Positions 27,601 through 38,544 of a DNA stretch of 64,000 nt are shown one piece after another. The notes under the pieces are model-generated. The model was not told the DNA's origin and made no database searches. It saw only the letters and a program-made list of their open reading frames with translations. Within the stretch, counting starts at the first letter, position 1; each line of letters opens with the position of its first letter. The stretch lies in contig NC_088714.1 in assembly GCF_963576615.1 (NCBI RefSeq), forward strand, positions 30,643,143 to 30,707,142, in the 5' to 3' direction. The translations under genes and the position numbers were made by a program. The stretch is from Watersipora subatra (taxonomy: Eukaryota; Bryozoa; Gymnolaemata; Cheilostomatida; Watersiporidae).

Positions 27601-28824
27601 CTCTCTACGTTCGGTGGTGGATCGTGTCTCTGTAGTCTCCACCCCTGCAACGTCACTAAATGATGACAACAGTACAAAACACAAAACCTACGATGAGGTT
27701 TGGTTATCAAAAATAAGGCCACAATTTTAGCCTGCACATCTGACTCGTTTTGTTCTTTAGGCAAAATTTCGATCTCTACAAAAACTTAATTTAAACTTTA
27801 GCTACGTACGAGTGTTCGTGATGAAATCCAGGGTTTCCAATACTATACGGAATCAAAGTTCACCAAAATATCTACTGCCCATTACTAGGAACTAACAAAA
27901 ACGCTTTTATTGCATTGTGGATACTTCCAATTTGTGTGGATTCAAGAGATAACCATCACGTACTACTAAGCTGCCAATGGTCAATATTTTAATAAGGTTT
28001 TGATGAAATGACATAAATCAAAAATAATTGCTGCATCCAGTTTGTAGTAGAAATGTTAGGTTTAGTAATGGATCACTACTGACACTGGATAAGGGTTCAG
28101 GCGTAGTTGACACAAAAAAATCAAATAATTTAAATCATTGATTTAAATTTTTGAGTTGAATCATATTTTTTCAGGAAAACAAAGCATGATTTTTTTATCA
28201 GTATTTCTTGACAACATTTTTGGTGTGTTTGTAATCAATCTGCAAAACTTTTCAAATCGAAAAAAATCGGACTTCACGAAAATCATTAGTTTTTTCAAAA
28301 AAATCATTATTTTTTTTCACAAAAATCATCATTTTTTCAATACTAGAGTAAGAGGAGCGAAGACAGCCATTTCCCTTAAAATGCAGCTAGAGACATATAC
28401 TGTTGGTGGAAATCTAAGTCTGTTACTACATAAACCAATGTTTTACTCAATCCCTGTGGCCTATCCTAGTTCCAGCTCTGCTGTTTTTAAAAAATTGATT
28501 TATCGAGCTTCTTATAAGGCTATCAAAACTTGATGACTAGATGTCAAGGTGAGTGGTTCCAACATTTACTATTTTCCAACTAGCAACAACAGCTGGGTGA
28601 TAATAAAGCACATATTCTTATCAAGAAAAGAATTGGCTTCTTAGGCTACCATAGAGCTTGCAGTTGATTAAATGCTCTGTATCACATACACCAATCCTAA
28701 AGGTTTTTCCCATCCTTGCAATCTTACCATCCGGAGTTATCCCATGCTCAAGACAATATAGTTCCCAGCAAGAGTTTCCTATTTGACATCCAGCTTGCCC
28801 GATATGAAGAGAAATACATTCCGG
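15653..28824 (-). CDS. Divergent alpha-tubulin (complete except for the Met exon)
   Basis: Alpha-tubulin pairs with beta-tubulin and binds non-exchangeable GTP in the microtubule heterodimer. Ten exons join in phase: 28824-28728, 27644-27525, 24147-23999, 23354-23202, 22030-21860, 20970-20902, 18418-18228, 17285-17197, 16419-16248, 15782-15653. With one Met the product is 447 aa (family about 450). Visible landmarks are [11 protein letters not shown], the GTP loop [32 protein letters not shown], the catalytic glutamate in [20 protein letters not shown] and [15 protein letters not shown]. Three features are odd. The loop that normally carries acetylatable Lys40 is two residues shorter and has no lysine. 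The tail ends DDDVKEL, so there is no terminal tyrosine. The first visible exon begins PEC where family members read REC after the Met. The ATG probably sits alone on an upstream exon, a common alpha-tubulin arrangement. The donor after 21860 is an unusual GTCTGT. Which paralogue this is (germline, ciliary or other) cannot be told. Confidence 0.94.
16551..16909. mobile_element. hAT non-autonomous element (MITE) with 8-bp target-site duplication
   Basis: The left end starts CAGGGATGTCAAACTC; the right end, read on the other strand, begins CACATGTGTCAACCTC. The exact duplication TTTTAGAG flanks both sides (16543-16550 and 16910-16917). GGGCCAGA and GGGCCGGA motifs are subterminal, as in widespread hAT MITEs. 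It lies in an alpha-tubulin intron. Confidence 0.82.
17453..18060. mobile_element. Imperfect inverted-repeat MITE in an alpha-tubulin intron
   Basis: The left end CACAGTGTTTCCATGCTCC and the complement of the right end, CACTGTGTTTCCATGCTTCG, are near-identical and both continue into an AGAGTTG or GGAGTTG block. No clear target duplication or coding capacity is seen. A 74-codon plus-strand open segment inside (17414-17638) has no recognisable product. Confidence 0.5.
18573..18984. mobile_element. Imperfect inverted-repeat element with internal hairpin
   Basis: The ends AGGCTGGTTCACACTGT and (opposite strand) AGGCTGGCTCATACTAT pair with three mismatches. Inside, 18892-18909 and 18913-18930 form an 18-bp hairpin with one mismatch and a 3-nt loop. 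No coding capacity is seen. It lies in an alpha-tubulin intron. Confidence 0.5.
21193..21350 (+). repeat. tRNA-derived SINE, family 1
   Basis: An A-box TGGTGTAGTGG (perfect fit to TRGYNNARNGG) is followed 40-50 bp later by a B-box-like GTTCAATTT. The tail ends CTCTTATTATAGTAAA. The same tail recurs at 52728-52745 and, inverted, at 48180-48215. The tRNA acceptor stem is not paired, so this is a SINE and not a tRNA gene. Confidence 0.75.
24225..24250 (+). repeat. Dispersed short motif (GGCGTTGCCCGG type)
   Basis: The string ATGCCTGGCGTTGCCCGGAT resembles GGGCAACGCCGGGT at 43278-43291 (opposite orientation) and GCCCAGCATTGCACGGGTAA at 48080-48100. It appears to be a conserved end or core of a dispersed repeat rather than a gene. 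Confidence 0.5.
25575..25735 (+). repeat. tRNA-derived SINE, family 2
   Basis: An A-box TAGCCTAGTGG (perfect consensus) and a B-box-like ATTCAATCC are followed by a tail containing CGCTATAACTGGACAAACG. That tail is shared with copies near 48465 and 59850. It lies in an alpha-tubulin intron between 24148 and 27524. Confidence 0.75.
26888..27334. mobile_element. hAT-like MITE with long inverted repeats
   Basis: The ends GGTAACGGTGCATCTTAGGT and the exact complement at 27315-27334 begin inverted arms of about 100 bp rich in CATGCGTTGTAT motifs. The flanks TGAAACTA (26880-26887) and TGAAAACA (27335-27342) look like a diverged 8-bp duplication. The loop is an ATT/AAT-rich stretch. No coding capacity. 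It lies in an alpha-tubulin intron. Confidence 0.75.
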
Positions 28825-29767
28825 CTAGAATGACAATGTAAATAATTACCCTAAAGATCTGCAATCAAATCATAATTGATGGTATATAGGTGCCGCAACG
28901 AAGCGGGAAATTTGTTGCCAAAAAGGATGTACTTACCATTATTAGGGCTTATGTAAATTGATAACTTTCTGAAGGATGAAATGAAATTTGTTACGAAAAT
29001 GTAGAAAGAAACCCTAAAAATCAGCTGCACAAGAATCCATGAGGTCATGATTAAATCTGGTTGCATTAGAATTCCTTTAACAGGAAATAGACTCATACAG
29101 ACATTCTATTAGTGAAATTGGTTTAGCCGTTGAACATCTTATGACTTTATGACTTAGCACTTTATTACTTAGTGTAGTATTATAGATGCTTTTCTTGTTA
29201 ACACTTTTATGAATAAATTGTGAGCCTTAAATAGATCTGTACTATTATGTGGGCATTGTGAAACTTTCAGTAATGATTGTGGGCAATACTAAGCTAGGGC
29301 AGCTGGTGAAACACACAAGTCAATCAGATTAAATTATTCAATTAACCAATTAAAATCATTTATTATATATTTCTTTTGTAAGAACTTATTGAATGATATT
29401 TTTAACAGAAATTGTTTTACAATTTAAATTTGCTTTACGTCCTTTTCTTTCATAAACAATAACTTTGAGTAGTCAACACACCAAGACTGCAGAATATATG
29501 GCATTTTCATGAAATACGATATTTGAACTGTTGCGATAAGTTTATTTATAAATATTTCCGGACTAAATACAACAAAATACACAATGTTTAGCAGTAATGT
29601 TGCTGTCGGCGTTAAAACTATATTCTGTTGATCACCAGTCACAGCAGATCACTACAACAGAAACAGAGACACCATAACAGATTCGTAACTAAAAACAATA
29701 ATTAGGTTAATGTAACCTAACTAAACACATTTGAGTATCTGGCAGCAGCTTAGCATCTGACAGCTTA

Positions 29768-30560
29768 AGGTATAAACACACTAGGCGATATTTAGAGCGA
29801 TATCGCGCTGCGTGGCGCTAATCTGCGCTAGAATTCACCCAGCGTGCTCATCCAGAGCGATAACGTGAGACTTTCTCTGCACAACTTTATCGCTAGCGAG
29901 ATGCATTTCGATTGGTTGGATTTTACCAGAATGCAATTTTATGGCGGGTAATTATTTCTTATCGATGTTCACCAACGTACAGCAGCGACAATTTGCTATT
30001 TTGTTAATATTGAAACATCTTCAGAACGAGCACTGAGTTGTTCATAAATTTAATAATAGCACTCCCAGTCATGTGCATCATAACAAACAAAAATTACAAA
30101 AAATCCAAGTTGAAAACCAACATTTGGAGTCAATCGTTGCGCAGGTTGACCATCTTGAGAACGGTAAATATTTAATACATTAGGCCTAAATATAAAAAAC
30201 CACTACAAAATAAAACATGTATAAAAATTGTGAAAAACATTACAGTTAAAAATGCAATAATCGTTTTTCTTATAATTATCTCCTTGTAGTGTAGGCAGTG
30301 TACAATCCGTGAAAGTGAGATAGGTTTAATAACAAATGCGTAAGTTGTTTACGTTGTCGCCTAGACGGCGCCGTATTGACTGACCTAAATTTATTAACAA
30401 CTCCGAAGAAACTAATGACACGGAATTTTATCGGCAGTTTGTGGGCGTGCCCATTATATCGCTTGCTAGTGAATCGCTCAAGTGTGTTTATGCACACGCT
30501 AGCGATATCTCCGCCCTCCTCATGACGCTCGCGATAAAATCGCCTAGTGTGTTTATACCT
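29768..30560. mobile_element. PIF/Harbinger-like MITE with TTA target duplication
   Basis: The ends AGGTATAAACACACTAGGCG and its complement at 30541-30560 are perfect over 20 bp. TTA flanks both sides (29765-29767 and 30561-30563), the 3-bp duplication typical of PIF/Harbinger. The subterminal parts repeat GCGATAT and AGCGATA motifs in inverted orientation. No transposase is visible. It lies between COX7C and the alpha-tubulin 5' end. Confidence 0.75.
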
Positions 30561-30911
30561 TTAGTGTACTGTGAGAGTTGAGAGTGGAAAAGTTAATGAC
30601 CAGTGAGTAAGCCAGCCTTGTGTTTAAAGGTTGCAATGCAACCATTTGTAGCCAGCAGCAGGCCCAATCAACAATGACCACTTTAAACTGGTTTAACACT
30701 AGCTTCATTTCTAGCCAATCATAAATTCTTTTTATTACATGATGAAAATATTCTTGCAGTACATGTGTAAGAGAAGATTTTAGGATTTTATGTCTTTATG
30801 TTTTATGGTCCATGTTAACATATCAGACATTGACACATTTTCGATGCATTGATTTTAATTGCTACTAGTTATTAGTTCCAATCGAAATATTGATACCAAA
30901 CATGCAAAGTA

Positions 30912-30919
30912 TTTTATTA
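30912..30919 (-). terminator. Possible poly(A) signal of COX7C
   Basis: A minus-strand AATAAA (plus TTTATT) lies about 125 nt after the COX7C stop codon. The position is reasonable for a short 3' UTR, but the region is AT-rich. Confidence 0.35.
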
Positions 30920-31041
30920 ATAATAAACATAGTGAAAATTATTGTTGCAAATCTTAGAACATATGCACACATGTAAGGCATGTAAAACATAACCAATAAG
31001 ACTTACCACATGTCAAAAATCTTGAAGAATATTAGTAGATG

Positions 31042-31158
31042 TTATTGTTTGAGAAGCTGGTGCCTCAATGTCCAAAATGGGGCAGCTAATCCGGTGCCGA
31101 AGAATACAGCTGCTTTGACATAGAAAGCAAAGCGGTTCTCGGTGCTAAATGGCATGTT
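31042..31158 (-). CDS. cox7c: COX7C, cytochrome c oxidase subunit 7C, last coding exon
   Basis: The acceptor GTTTTAG is followed by 38 codons and a TAA stop. The peptide begins NMPFSTENRFAFYVKAA and ends APFWTLRHQLLKQ. This matches the mature part of COX7C, where the human protein reads NLPFSVENK and ends VVRHQLLKT: a single transmembrane helix of respiratory complex IV in the inner mitochondrial membrane. The intron position just before N(L/M)PF is where I would expect the presequence exon to join. That upstream exon (start codon, mitochondrial presequence, usually a Gly-Pro-Gly-Lys-like junction) was not found between 31.2 and 35 kb. The gene lies upstream of alpha-tubulin on the same strand. 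A processed pseudogene is unlikely because the acceptor is intact and the frame is clean. Confidence 0.87.
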   Translation of the reverse strand, partial: NMPFSTENRFAFYVKAAVFFGTGLAAPFWTLRHQLLKQ

Positions 31159-34100
31159 CTAAAACAACAAAAAATAGCGTCAGGATAAATATAGTTCTAG
31201 TAGGTTTTGATTTCCGGTAGACTTCACTGGAAGAATCAGAGTTTTTATAGCAAATGTCTAGTATAGCAGTCTAGTAGATCAAGAATGTCTGATCAGCCAT
31301 ATAGCGCCTGGAAGTATTTTGTGATTGACAACAGCCATGTTTAACAAGCTGAAAGAGCTAATCTGAATCACTTAAACTTGAATAATGAATACAAAAATAC
31401 AAAAACTACCATACTGCCGCATATTTGATGAACCGTAAAAATGGATAAAAGGTAGTACACATGAACAGAATCATAACTCAAGCAGTTATTATATTACTGA
31501 GTAAATTATTTCACTTCTGAGGGAGCTCAGCTCAATCTAAGTGTCCAATTACTCATAAGCATTATTAAAGTGAAGTGGGAGAAACTGGCTAACCGCTCGC
31601 TCAAAAAAAAAGCATAACTAAGGTAACAAAATGAGCAAGACCAGTGCTTGTTGTGTGGTTATCATTTTACAAAAGACTTTCAACTTAACGCTACTCTTGT
31701 AGAAAAGCCAGCCATTGAGTACCAGAAATATCTGCATGAGAATTCTAGCCTCTTGATAACAAGTTGAAAAATCGCTGATTATACAAAGTTTCCATGACAG
31801 ATCTCCGGTTGTGCTTTTAAACAAATAGGCTAACCTCCCAACCTTTTGTGAAATAGTATCTAGAAAGCAGAGTAATGTAGTGAGAAAAAACCGCTTTTTT
31901 TAAAGACAAAACTGGAGATGGTAGCCTCAAAGTCAAACGAATTACAAACAGATCTTTGTAGATGCCTTCAAGCTGATGCAGAAAAATAAACTGAAGCTAA
32001 TCCAACAAACATGTCAAACCTAATAATCACAACTACTTGCAGTCTAGTTGAAAACATAGAGAAGCGAGCCCAACAGACATAGACAGCCATTTATTTACTA
32101 TAAGATAAAAGAAACAGCTAAGTTTTATAAAACAATGCATGCTGAATAACATGATTTTAAAAAAGGTAATGATAAAATACCATGTTTCAAGATGAAAATG
32201 ATGAAGCCTTAGAAAATTACTGACAAACAACTTCCATTAGTAAACTAGATTAAAAACTGACTGAACAGTACTGATATAGATATATATCATATAGATATAA
32301 AATATACCATAAAACCTCTAATTGAACGCCACCTCTATTTGAATGCCACCTCCAATTGACCATCACCGTGAAAGAAGGGTTGAAAAATACACCGCAACAC
32401 CCCAATTAAACGACACCTCCATTTGACCGCACTTTGACATTTGATCTTTTCAAGCACATAATATCAACTGATCAGTAGAAAAGTGTCCACAAAATCGTAT
32501 TAATAATGAATCGTTTATATCAATAACAGTTAATTCTCTCGTTGTCCAATTCCAAAGCTTTTTGTTTTTCTCGTTAAAACTTTGAAAGCAACACCGTAGC
32601 AATAATCTTAATAACGGCCTCAAGCTAGTAGTAGCTCTCTGTTTAACGCAGTCTTTCTACTTTGAAGTAGCCTACATATATAAAAAACAGCTTACATTTA
32701 CGATGGCAGATGGAACTTAGAAAGCAATGCCATTGAAATAACTACTAACTGTCTCAGGCTAATAGGCGTTCCTTGTTTAACGCGGTGCTAATACTTTGAA
32801 GCAAATGCATATAAAAACCGGTTCGCAAGTTTTGGACTAGAGGTTATGTTTAACGGGCAAACTTTAAGCACTGCATCAGTGCTAAATGTAGCACGTGAAA
32901 GTTTTGCTCTGCCGAAAAATTGTTTGGACACTAATATCGACTGGTTCAGCAGTGCAGAAGAAGAATTGAAACCAGAAGATATTGTGGAAGGTATTGGACA
33001 ACTAGAAAATGTTCGTTCCATCGAAAGCAACAATCAGAATGCAGGTATTCGAGCAAACGATGGAACTATTTTTTGTTTGAAAAAAGTTAATTTTTGTTTC
33101 TGTATGTAATATAAGTGTGGTTCGTTTATGTCATTGTTCATGAATATATATATTTGTATCATTTGATGGACTATCGTTGTATAACTTATAAACATGCAGA
33201 TTTATGTATGTTATTTAATAGCATTTTGCGGCTATCTTAACACGGCTTACAATGGATCAATGCTCACAACTCTACTTCTATTCACATACAAAGCTAGTTT
33301 TGGCTGCAAACTGTAGCAAACATATCAGTGAGTGCAATGAGCTTTTATGCAAGATTGTTAAATATAGATATAAAATAAATATGTCTTCAACCTTAGGCAA
33401 CTATGTCTTCATACAACCAAATCTGACATGCCATGCTTTAGGAAACTACACAGTGCTATAAAATAGCCTCTGATGTCCACTCTGAGAAAAGTGTTTGACA
33501 CTACAAATTAGGTCACTCAAAAATATATTGAGCAGGGGGAGATAATCTGTAGTCAGACAGGCTAACCAACAGCAATTCTAAGGATGACCAATCGAGGCAC
33601 TACAAAAAACATAAACTACAAGAAGTCGGTGAACAGCCAAGTATGAATGTTCAGCTTTCGAAACACAAATGAGAAAACCATCACTTCACCGATCAACACT
33701 ACTTTGCTGCCAAATAAGTCCACCGCAGAACCTACTGCACAAACCAACAATAATACAAATAGGAGCTAATTACAAGGGTGAATATACTAAACCAACTTAT
33801 TGTAGTCACTCAATAAGAAACAAAATATCCTTCTTTCATAAAAACTATATATTACAATCTGATGTAGAATAATGTGTAACAAACACATTTCCAATAGATC
33901 CAATTTGAATTAGGTGTTGGAGATCGTAGCTCACCAAAGGTAGACATAATGGACGCAAGATCAGTGGATAGAAAAAGTATTCCAGTAAAGCTAAAGCAAA
34001 AATCATCAGTCAATTGTAGAAGTATTGAAGGCATGTCTGCAATATGCTAGTCAGCCAGAAAATTATTGTGGCCTACTAGATATAATACAAGAATCTTTCC

Positions 34101-34312
34101 TGCTGACTGACTAGCCTGTTGTATTCAGTAAAATTGCGCAGATACTGACCTACATTATACCTTTTGCTAACTCCCCTGAATGAGAGGTGCAATAATTTTC
34201 CTTTGTGTTTCCTAAAGTTGGCGGTCATCACAAAATTCAAGTGAAGACAACATTTACACTGACTTTATTGCTTTTTTTGTTGTAATATAATTACTGCTTG
34301 ACAAACTATGAC
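31159..34312. other. Gene-poor interval upstream of COX7C
   Basis: 32303-32440 holds repeats of the GAACGCCACCTCTATTTGA type, also seen at 137-180, probably the end of a DNA transposon. 32846-33107 is an 87-codon plus-strand open segment containing NCLDTNIDWFSSAEEELKP, which may be a transposase C-terminal remnant or host sequence; I could not assign it. The COX7C first exon probably lies here or further right. Confidence 0.35.
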
Positions 34313-34313
34313 A

Positions 34314-34433
34314 GATGAAATCTCTAAAGAGATTTCATCTTTAGAGATGAAATCTCAAAGATATTAATGAAAGATACTGCAACTTGCTTGAAATCTCTAA
34401 AGAGATTTCAAGCAAGTTGCAGTATCTTTCATT
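34314..34433. repeat. Cluster of near-perfect hairpins
   Basis: 34366-34398 and 34401-34433 are 33-bp perfect inverted arms separated by only 2 nt; the arm starts AATGAAAGATACTGCAACTT. Immediately left, 34314-34339 is another hairpin (GATGAAATCTCT arms, 2-nt loop), and a third, overlapping one shares the GAGATGAAATC core. No gene is associated. Confidence 0.85.
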
Positions 34434-34862
34434 ATTAAAAGTGGCATCGGATAGCATTGTGAACGATCAGTCATTGTGTGGTCTATATACATCATTGTTT
34501 ATTGAAGTACTATCACTAACACTATGAGACAACAGTTAGTCATCAACAGTCAAACAGACCAATGTTTACTTAGATGCGACACCTAATGGCATATGGTCTA
34601 CACAAGCTGTTGAAGTGACGCATACTAAACTTAATTGTTCGATTAAATATAGCTTCAAAGCTATAATAAACCCTGACATCGTGAAATTTAGCATTTTTGA
34701 CATCCCTATAAAAAAACTTTCAAGTCTGCATCTGACTTAAAACAATTTCATTCCAATTCTATCACACACTTTCAAAATATTGGTAATTGTGTGCTTACGT
34801 TATGTTGTGAAATGGTAATATCGAATGTAAATTAATATTTTACTCTTTTTATCAATTGAACA

Positions 34863-35107
34863 GTTTTTGGCATAAGCAGATACACCCTTATGTAAAACTC
34901 ACAGAACCAGGAATACCCTCTTGCTGCCAGCCAGAACGACGAGCAACCGTTGTAGAAAATCTTCGAACGCCTAGGGCAGCGAACTTGTCGAACACCGGCA
35001 TGATGATTTTTAGCAAACACCAAATTGCGAAGAGTATTAGTAAGAAAGGTAACAGTTCACCCGGTAGAGACGCTGTTATAGCCGTTATTAAAATTAAAGT
35101 TTTTTAA
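34863..35107 (+). CDS. Unassigned open reading segment of about 80 codons
   Basis: This segment is open on the plus strand after a plausible TTGAACAG acceptor and ends at TAA. The peptide includes HKQIHPYVKLTEPGIPSCC and VENLRTPRAANLS and ends IAVIKIKVF. Its composition is more balanced than the AT-rich surroundings. I recognise no family. It sits 80 bp before a truncated LINE, so it could be a decayed repeat, an isolated exon or chance. No second exon was found. Confidence 0.2.
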
Positions 35108-35176
35108 AAATTTTATAAAATAGTTTATTACAAATATATTTCAAAAATAATTAAATATCAAATGCTTATTTTTAAA

Positions 35177-36333
35177 TAATACTTTTCATTGGATTTGAGC
35201 AGTCGAATAAAACTGTTTAAATATGGCAGCCCCAAACTTAGAAGTTATGGCCTAAATGCAAATGTAGTGACTTGGATACAGCACTGGCTCCTGGACCGCA
35301 CATTCTGTGTCATAGTTAACGGTAAAACATCTCCACCTACCCAGGTAACATCAGGTGTGCCCCAGGGGTCGGTGCTTGGACCCTTGCTTTTTCTTTTATA
35401 TATCAATGACCTTCCAGAGTCTCTGAACTGTCCAAAGACATCCATACGTTTATTTGCGGATGATGCCATACTTTTTAGACCAATAGAATGTGCGTCCGAC
35501 AGCCTTCTGCTTCAGGACCAACTGTGCAGAGTGGCTGCATGGGCTGAGTCGTGGCAGTTGAGATTTAATGCTAATAAATGCACATCTACATCTGTGGAAC
35601 CAGTTAGATTTTCACATATATACAACTATTGCGGTACATCTCTTATATCCTCGCAATCCTTTTTATACTTGGGTATACTTGTTTCTAGCACCCTCAATTT
35701 TAATGAACACATAAATCGCATCATACGTAAGGCTAACGGCACTCTTTTTATGCTTATGCGGACCCTTAAGAAAACATCTCCTAATGTCAAAAGGACAGCA
35801 TACTATAGTGTGTGTCGTCCACTGCTAGAGTACGCTTCGGAAATCTGGAGTCCACATTTTGATTATAGTATACAAGATTTAGAATCCATTAACCGAAAAG
35901 CTTTTAGGTGGGCCAACAATTTAGGAAAATTTGATAGTATATCATCAGAAATGGTGAAAATGGGATGGCAAACACTTGCAGAGAGAAGACGCATCAAGGA
36001 CGAAAGCACACTGCAAAAAATTTTAAGCCAAGACCTAATGGTCGATTTTAATAGATTTGTAATTAAGAACTCATCCTATTTTACTCGAGGCTCCAATATC
36101 AGACACACAATCAATACAAGTGCAATGAAACACTCTTTTTTTAACCGTGCGATGAAATTTTAACATCTGATTCTCTTATAACTAGACCAAGCGATCTTAT
36201 ACTTTTATCCTTCAGACTTAGATAAATAAGTCTATGCTTACTTGTGATCTTATTTTTATGCCTAATGCACCATTTTATTTCTACAGGCCTAGCGGCCACT
36301 TGAGATATTTTACAGAGATAGATAGATAGATAG
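35177..36333 (+). mobile_element. 5'-truncated non-LTR retrotransposon (LINE), reverse transcriptase C-terminal half
   Basis: An open frame of at least 325 codons ends at 36163. It carries RT motif B as SGVPQGSVLGPLLFLLYIND, motif C as FADDAIL, then the thumb and C-terminal region (YLGILVSSTLNFNEHI, RPLLEYASEIWSPH, AERRRIKDESTL). This is the pattern of jockey/CR1-type elements. The endonuclease domain and RT motifs 0-A are missing, so the copy was truncated during insertion. It ends in a short 3' UTR with a GATA-type microsatellite at 36316-36333, a common LINE tail. Its frame is intact, which suggests a fairly recent insertion. Confidence 0.88.
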
Positions 36334-36589
36334 CCCCCATGATATGTGAGTGTTAATTATAATTTTGAATAAAACTATATACCATAGTTGAAGTATTTAT
36401 ACAATACATTGATAAAAGTGTTATTTATTGTTTATAATGTTTAAGCAAATTGTATTTATTGATTTTCTATGCAAAAGAGACACAAAATTTCAAATTCATT
36501 GTATATATAGCACTACTGCGCATTCATCTTGCATCTTCTTTAGTACACACTAGAGCAGGAAAAAGTAGCGTGCTTCATAATACATCAAT

Positions 36590-38400
36590 GAGCAGTCGTA
36601 TTGTTTGATATTTTGATGGAGGTTTTAAACGTGTAGACAGGTCAATAGTGCTAGCTGTAGCAGTAGAAAATTCTAATAACCTGAAACACTGTAAAAACCA
36701 AGTGAAAATTGCCGTCAATGATGCTAAGTCTAATGTCATCGAATGTCATGTGACTCAAGAACTTGAAAAAGGAAAAATAGCAAGCCACTTTTTAACTTCA
36801 TTTATAAACCACGAGGCCAAATAAACAGTATTTGTAGTGAAACTGGGACGCAATAATACTACAGTACTACATGCCTAGATAATACTCCTACAGAGGATAC
36901 TGCCAATGCCTTTGCAACCTATTTTTCGAGAGTGTGTAAAACAGACATGATTCCACGACCTTGTTTTTCTACCTATGGCTCACTTGAAAAAATAATAATA
37001 TAACAGAGGTAAGAATTGCCAACCTTATCAACTCATTGGACATCCGGAAGGCTCATGGCCCGGCTAATATATCAAAGTACTCCCTGAAAGCATTCGGCAG
37101 GGAAATAAAAGATTTCATACCATGCCTTACACTTATGATGCAAGCCTGTTTACACCAAGGATACGCTCCTGATGACTGGCGAACAGCTAATGTCGTTCCC
37201 ATATTTAAGAGCGGGAGAAGAGATCTTCTCAATAATACAAACCTATTAGTTTCACTTCTGTTATATCTAAAATGATTGAGCATGTCATATTTAGTTTCAT
37301 CTTGCAACACATAAACCATTTCAATCTGATAAATAGTAGTCAACATGGTTTCCGCAGGCGGTACAGTACCACGGCCAAACTTGATGTTATTCACCATGCA
37401 AAATAGGCTCTAACCGAGCAAAAGGCTTTTCATCTTATTTTTTTCGACTTTGTCAAGATCTTTGATGAAGTGCCTCATCAGCTACTTGTCAGTAAAATCA
37501 AGGCTTATAGATTAGATATTTATGTAGTGCAGTGAGTTGAGATGTGGAATCCAACTTCATTTTTTACTGTTAATGGCATGAGCTTCGAGTTTTTTACTGT
37601 CCAAACTTGAGTTTCACAGGGATCAGGTTTGGGCTCCCCTGGCTGTGAAAAGCGCATTCTGCCGACTTTATGCAGATGACACCTTATTAGGCATGGATAT
37701 CACAGAGTACGGGGCTTATGGTTTTCAAGATAACATAGCAGCGCTGTATGACTGATCTGTTCAATGGGGCATGACTTATCCCTATCAAATGTATTCATAT
37801 AGAGGTGGGGAAGAACATTCCCAGTTTTACTTTAGAGCTAAATAGCATTCCTATTCCACAAGCCAACAGCGTACGATACTTGAGCGTCTTTATAGAAATA
37901 GTTTTAAATGGCATGAAAACATATTATCTAAGAGTTGCCAGGAAAAGAAACAAGACATTGGGCTTGATGAGAAGAAGTCTTTTTGGAACTTCCTGTCCGA
38001 CCAAACTGATTGCTTACGAAACAGTTATGAGGCCAATTCTTGAATATGCCTGTCAGGTGTGGTTGCCATATAATAATTTCTTAATAGATATTCTAGAAAA
38101 TATCCAAAGGTGTGCCATTAGATGGATTTTCAGACTAAGGCAGTCTGAAAGTGTCACCAGCTGTATGAAAGAACATGTTATCGATACACCTGAGGCTCGG
38201 CAACATGAGTTCGAAAAAATCTTATTGAAAAGGTCGAATCTGGTCAATATGACATTGACATAAAGAATGTCTCTTTTAACAAATCGTATTCTACCAGAAA
38301 AGGTACTGTCGCTCCTCATTTTCGCTTGGACCAATTCAAGTTCTCATTTTATTACAGAGTTAGAGTTTTATTAGATAGACTGGTACAAATGCCATCTTAG
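36590..38400 (+). pseudogene. Decayed LINE reverse-transcriptase copy
   Basis: Fragments in different frames follow RT order. 37020-37220 reads SLDIRKAHGPANISKYSLKA and DDWRTANVVPIFKSGRRDL (RT motifs 0-1). 37310-37405 carries a QHGFRRRYSTTAKLDV-like block. 37440-37545 is around motif A. 37610-37690 is a damaged motif B/C region. 37820-38263 holds the C-terminal part with RPILEYACQVWLPYNNFL. Several frameshifts and stops separate them. It is related to, but clearly different from, the copy at 35177. Confidence 0.8.
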
Positions 38401-38544
38401 GAAATTACGGATCATTCCTCGTTTCATTTTAGTAAGAAAAAGGGAGGCCAAAAAGGAAAACATTTTTTTTATTCATTTTATTTTCATTTTAGTAACTATC
38501 TATGTACTGCCTATGGGCGTAATGGATCATCCTGTATATATATA

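Noticed and set aside
33852..34034. COX7C presequence exon on the minus strand
   Set aside because: An ATG followed by a GTGAGC donor is present, but the short peptide MSTF does not resemble a mitochondrial presequence.
35189..36163. A host protein of 324 aa
   Set aside because: It carries SGVPQGSVLGP and FADD reverse-transcriptase motifs and a GATA-repeat tail: a truncated LINE.
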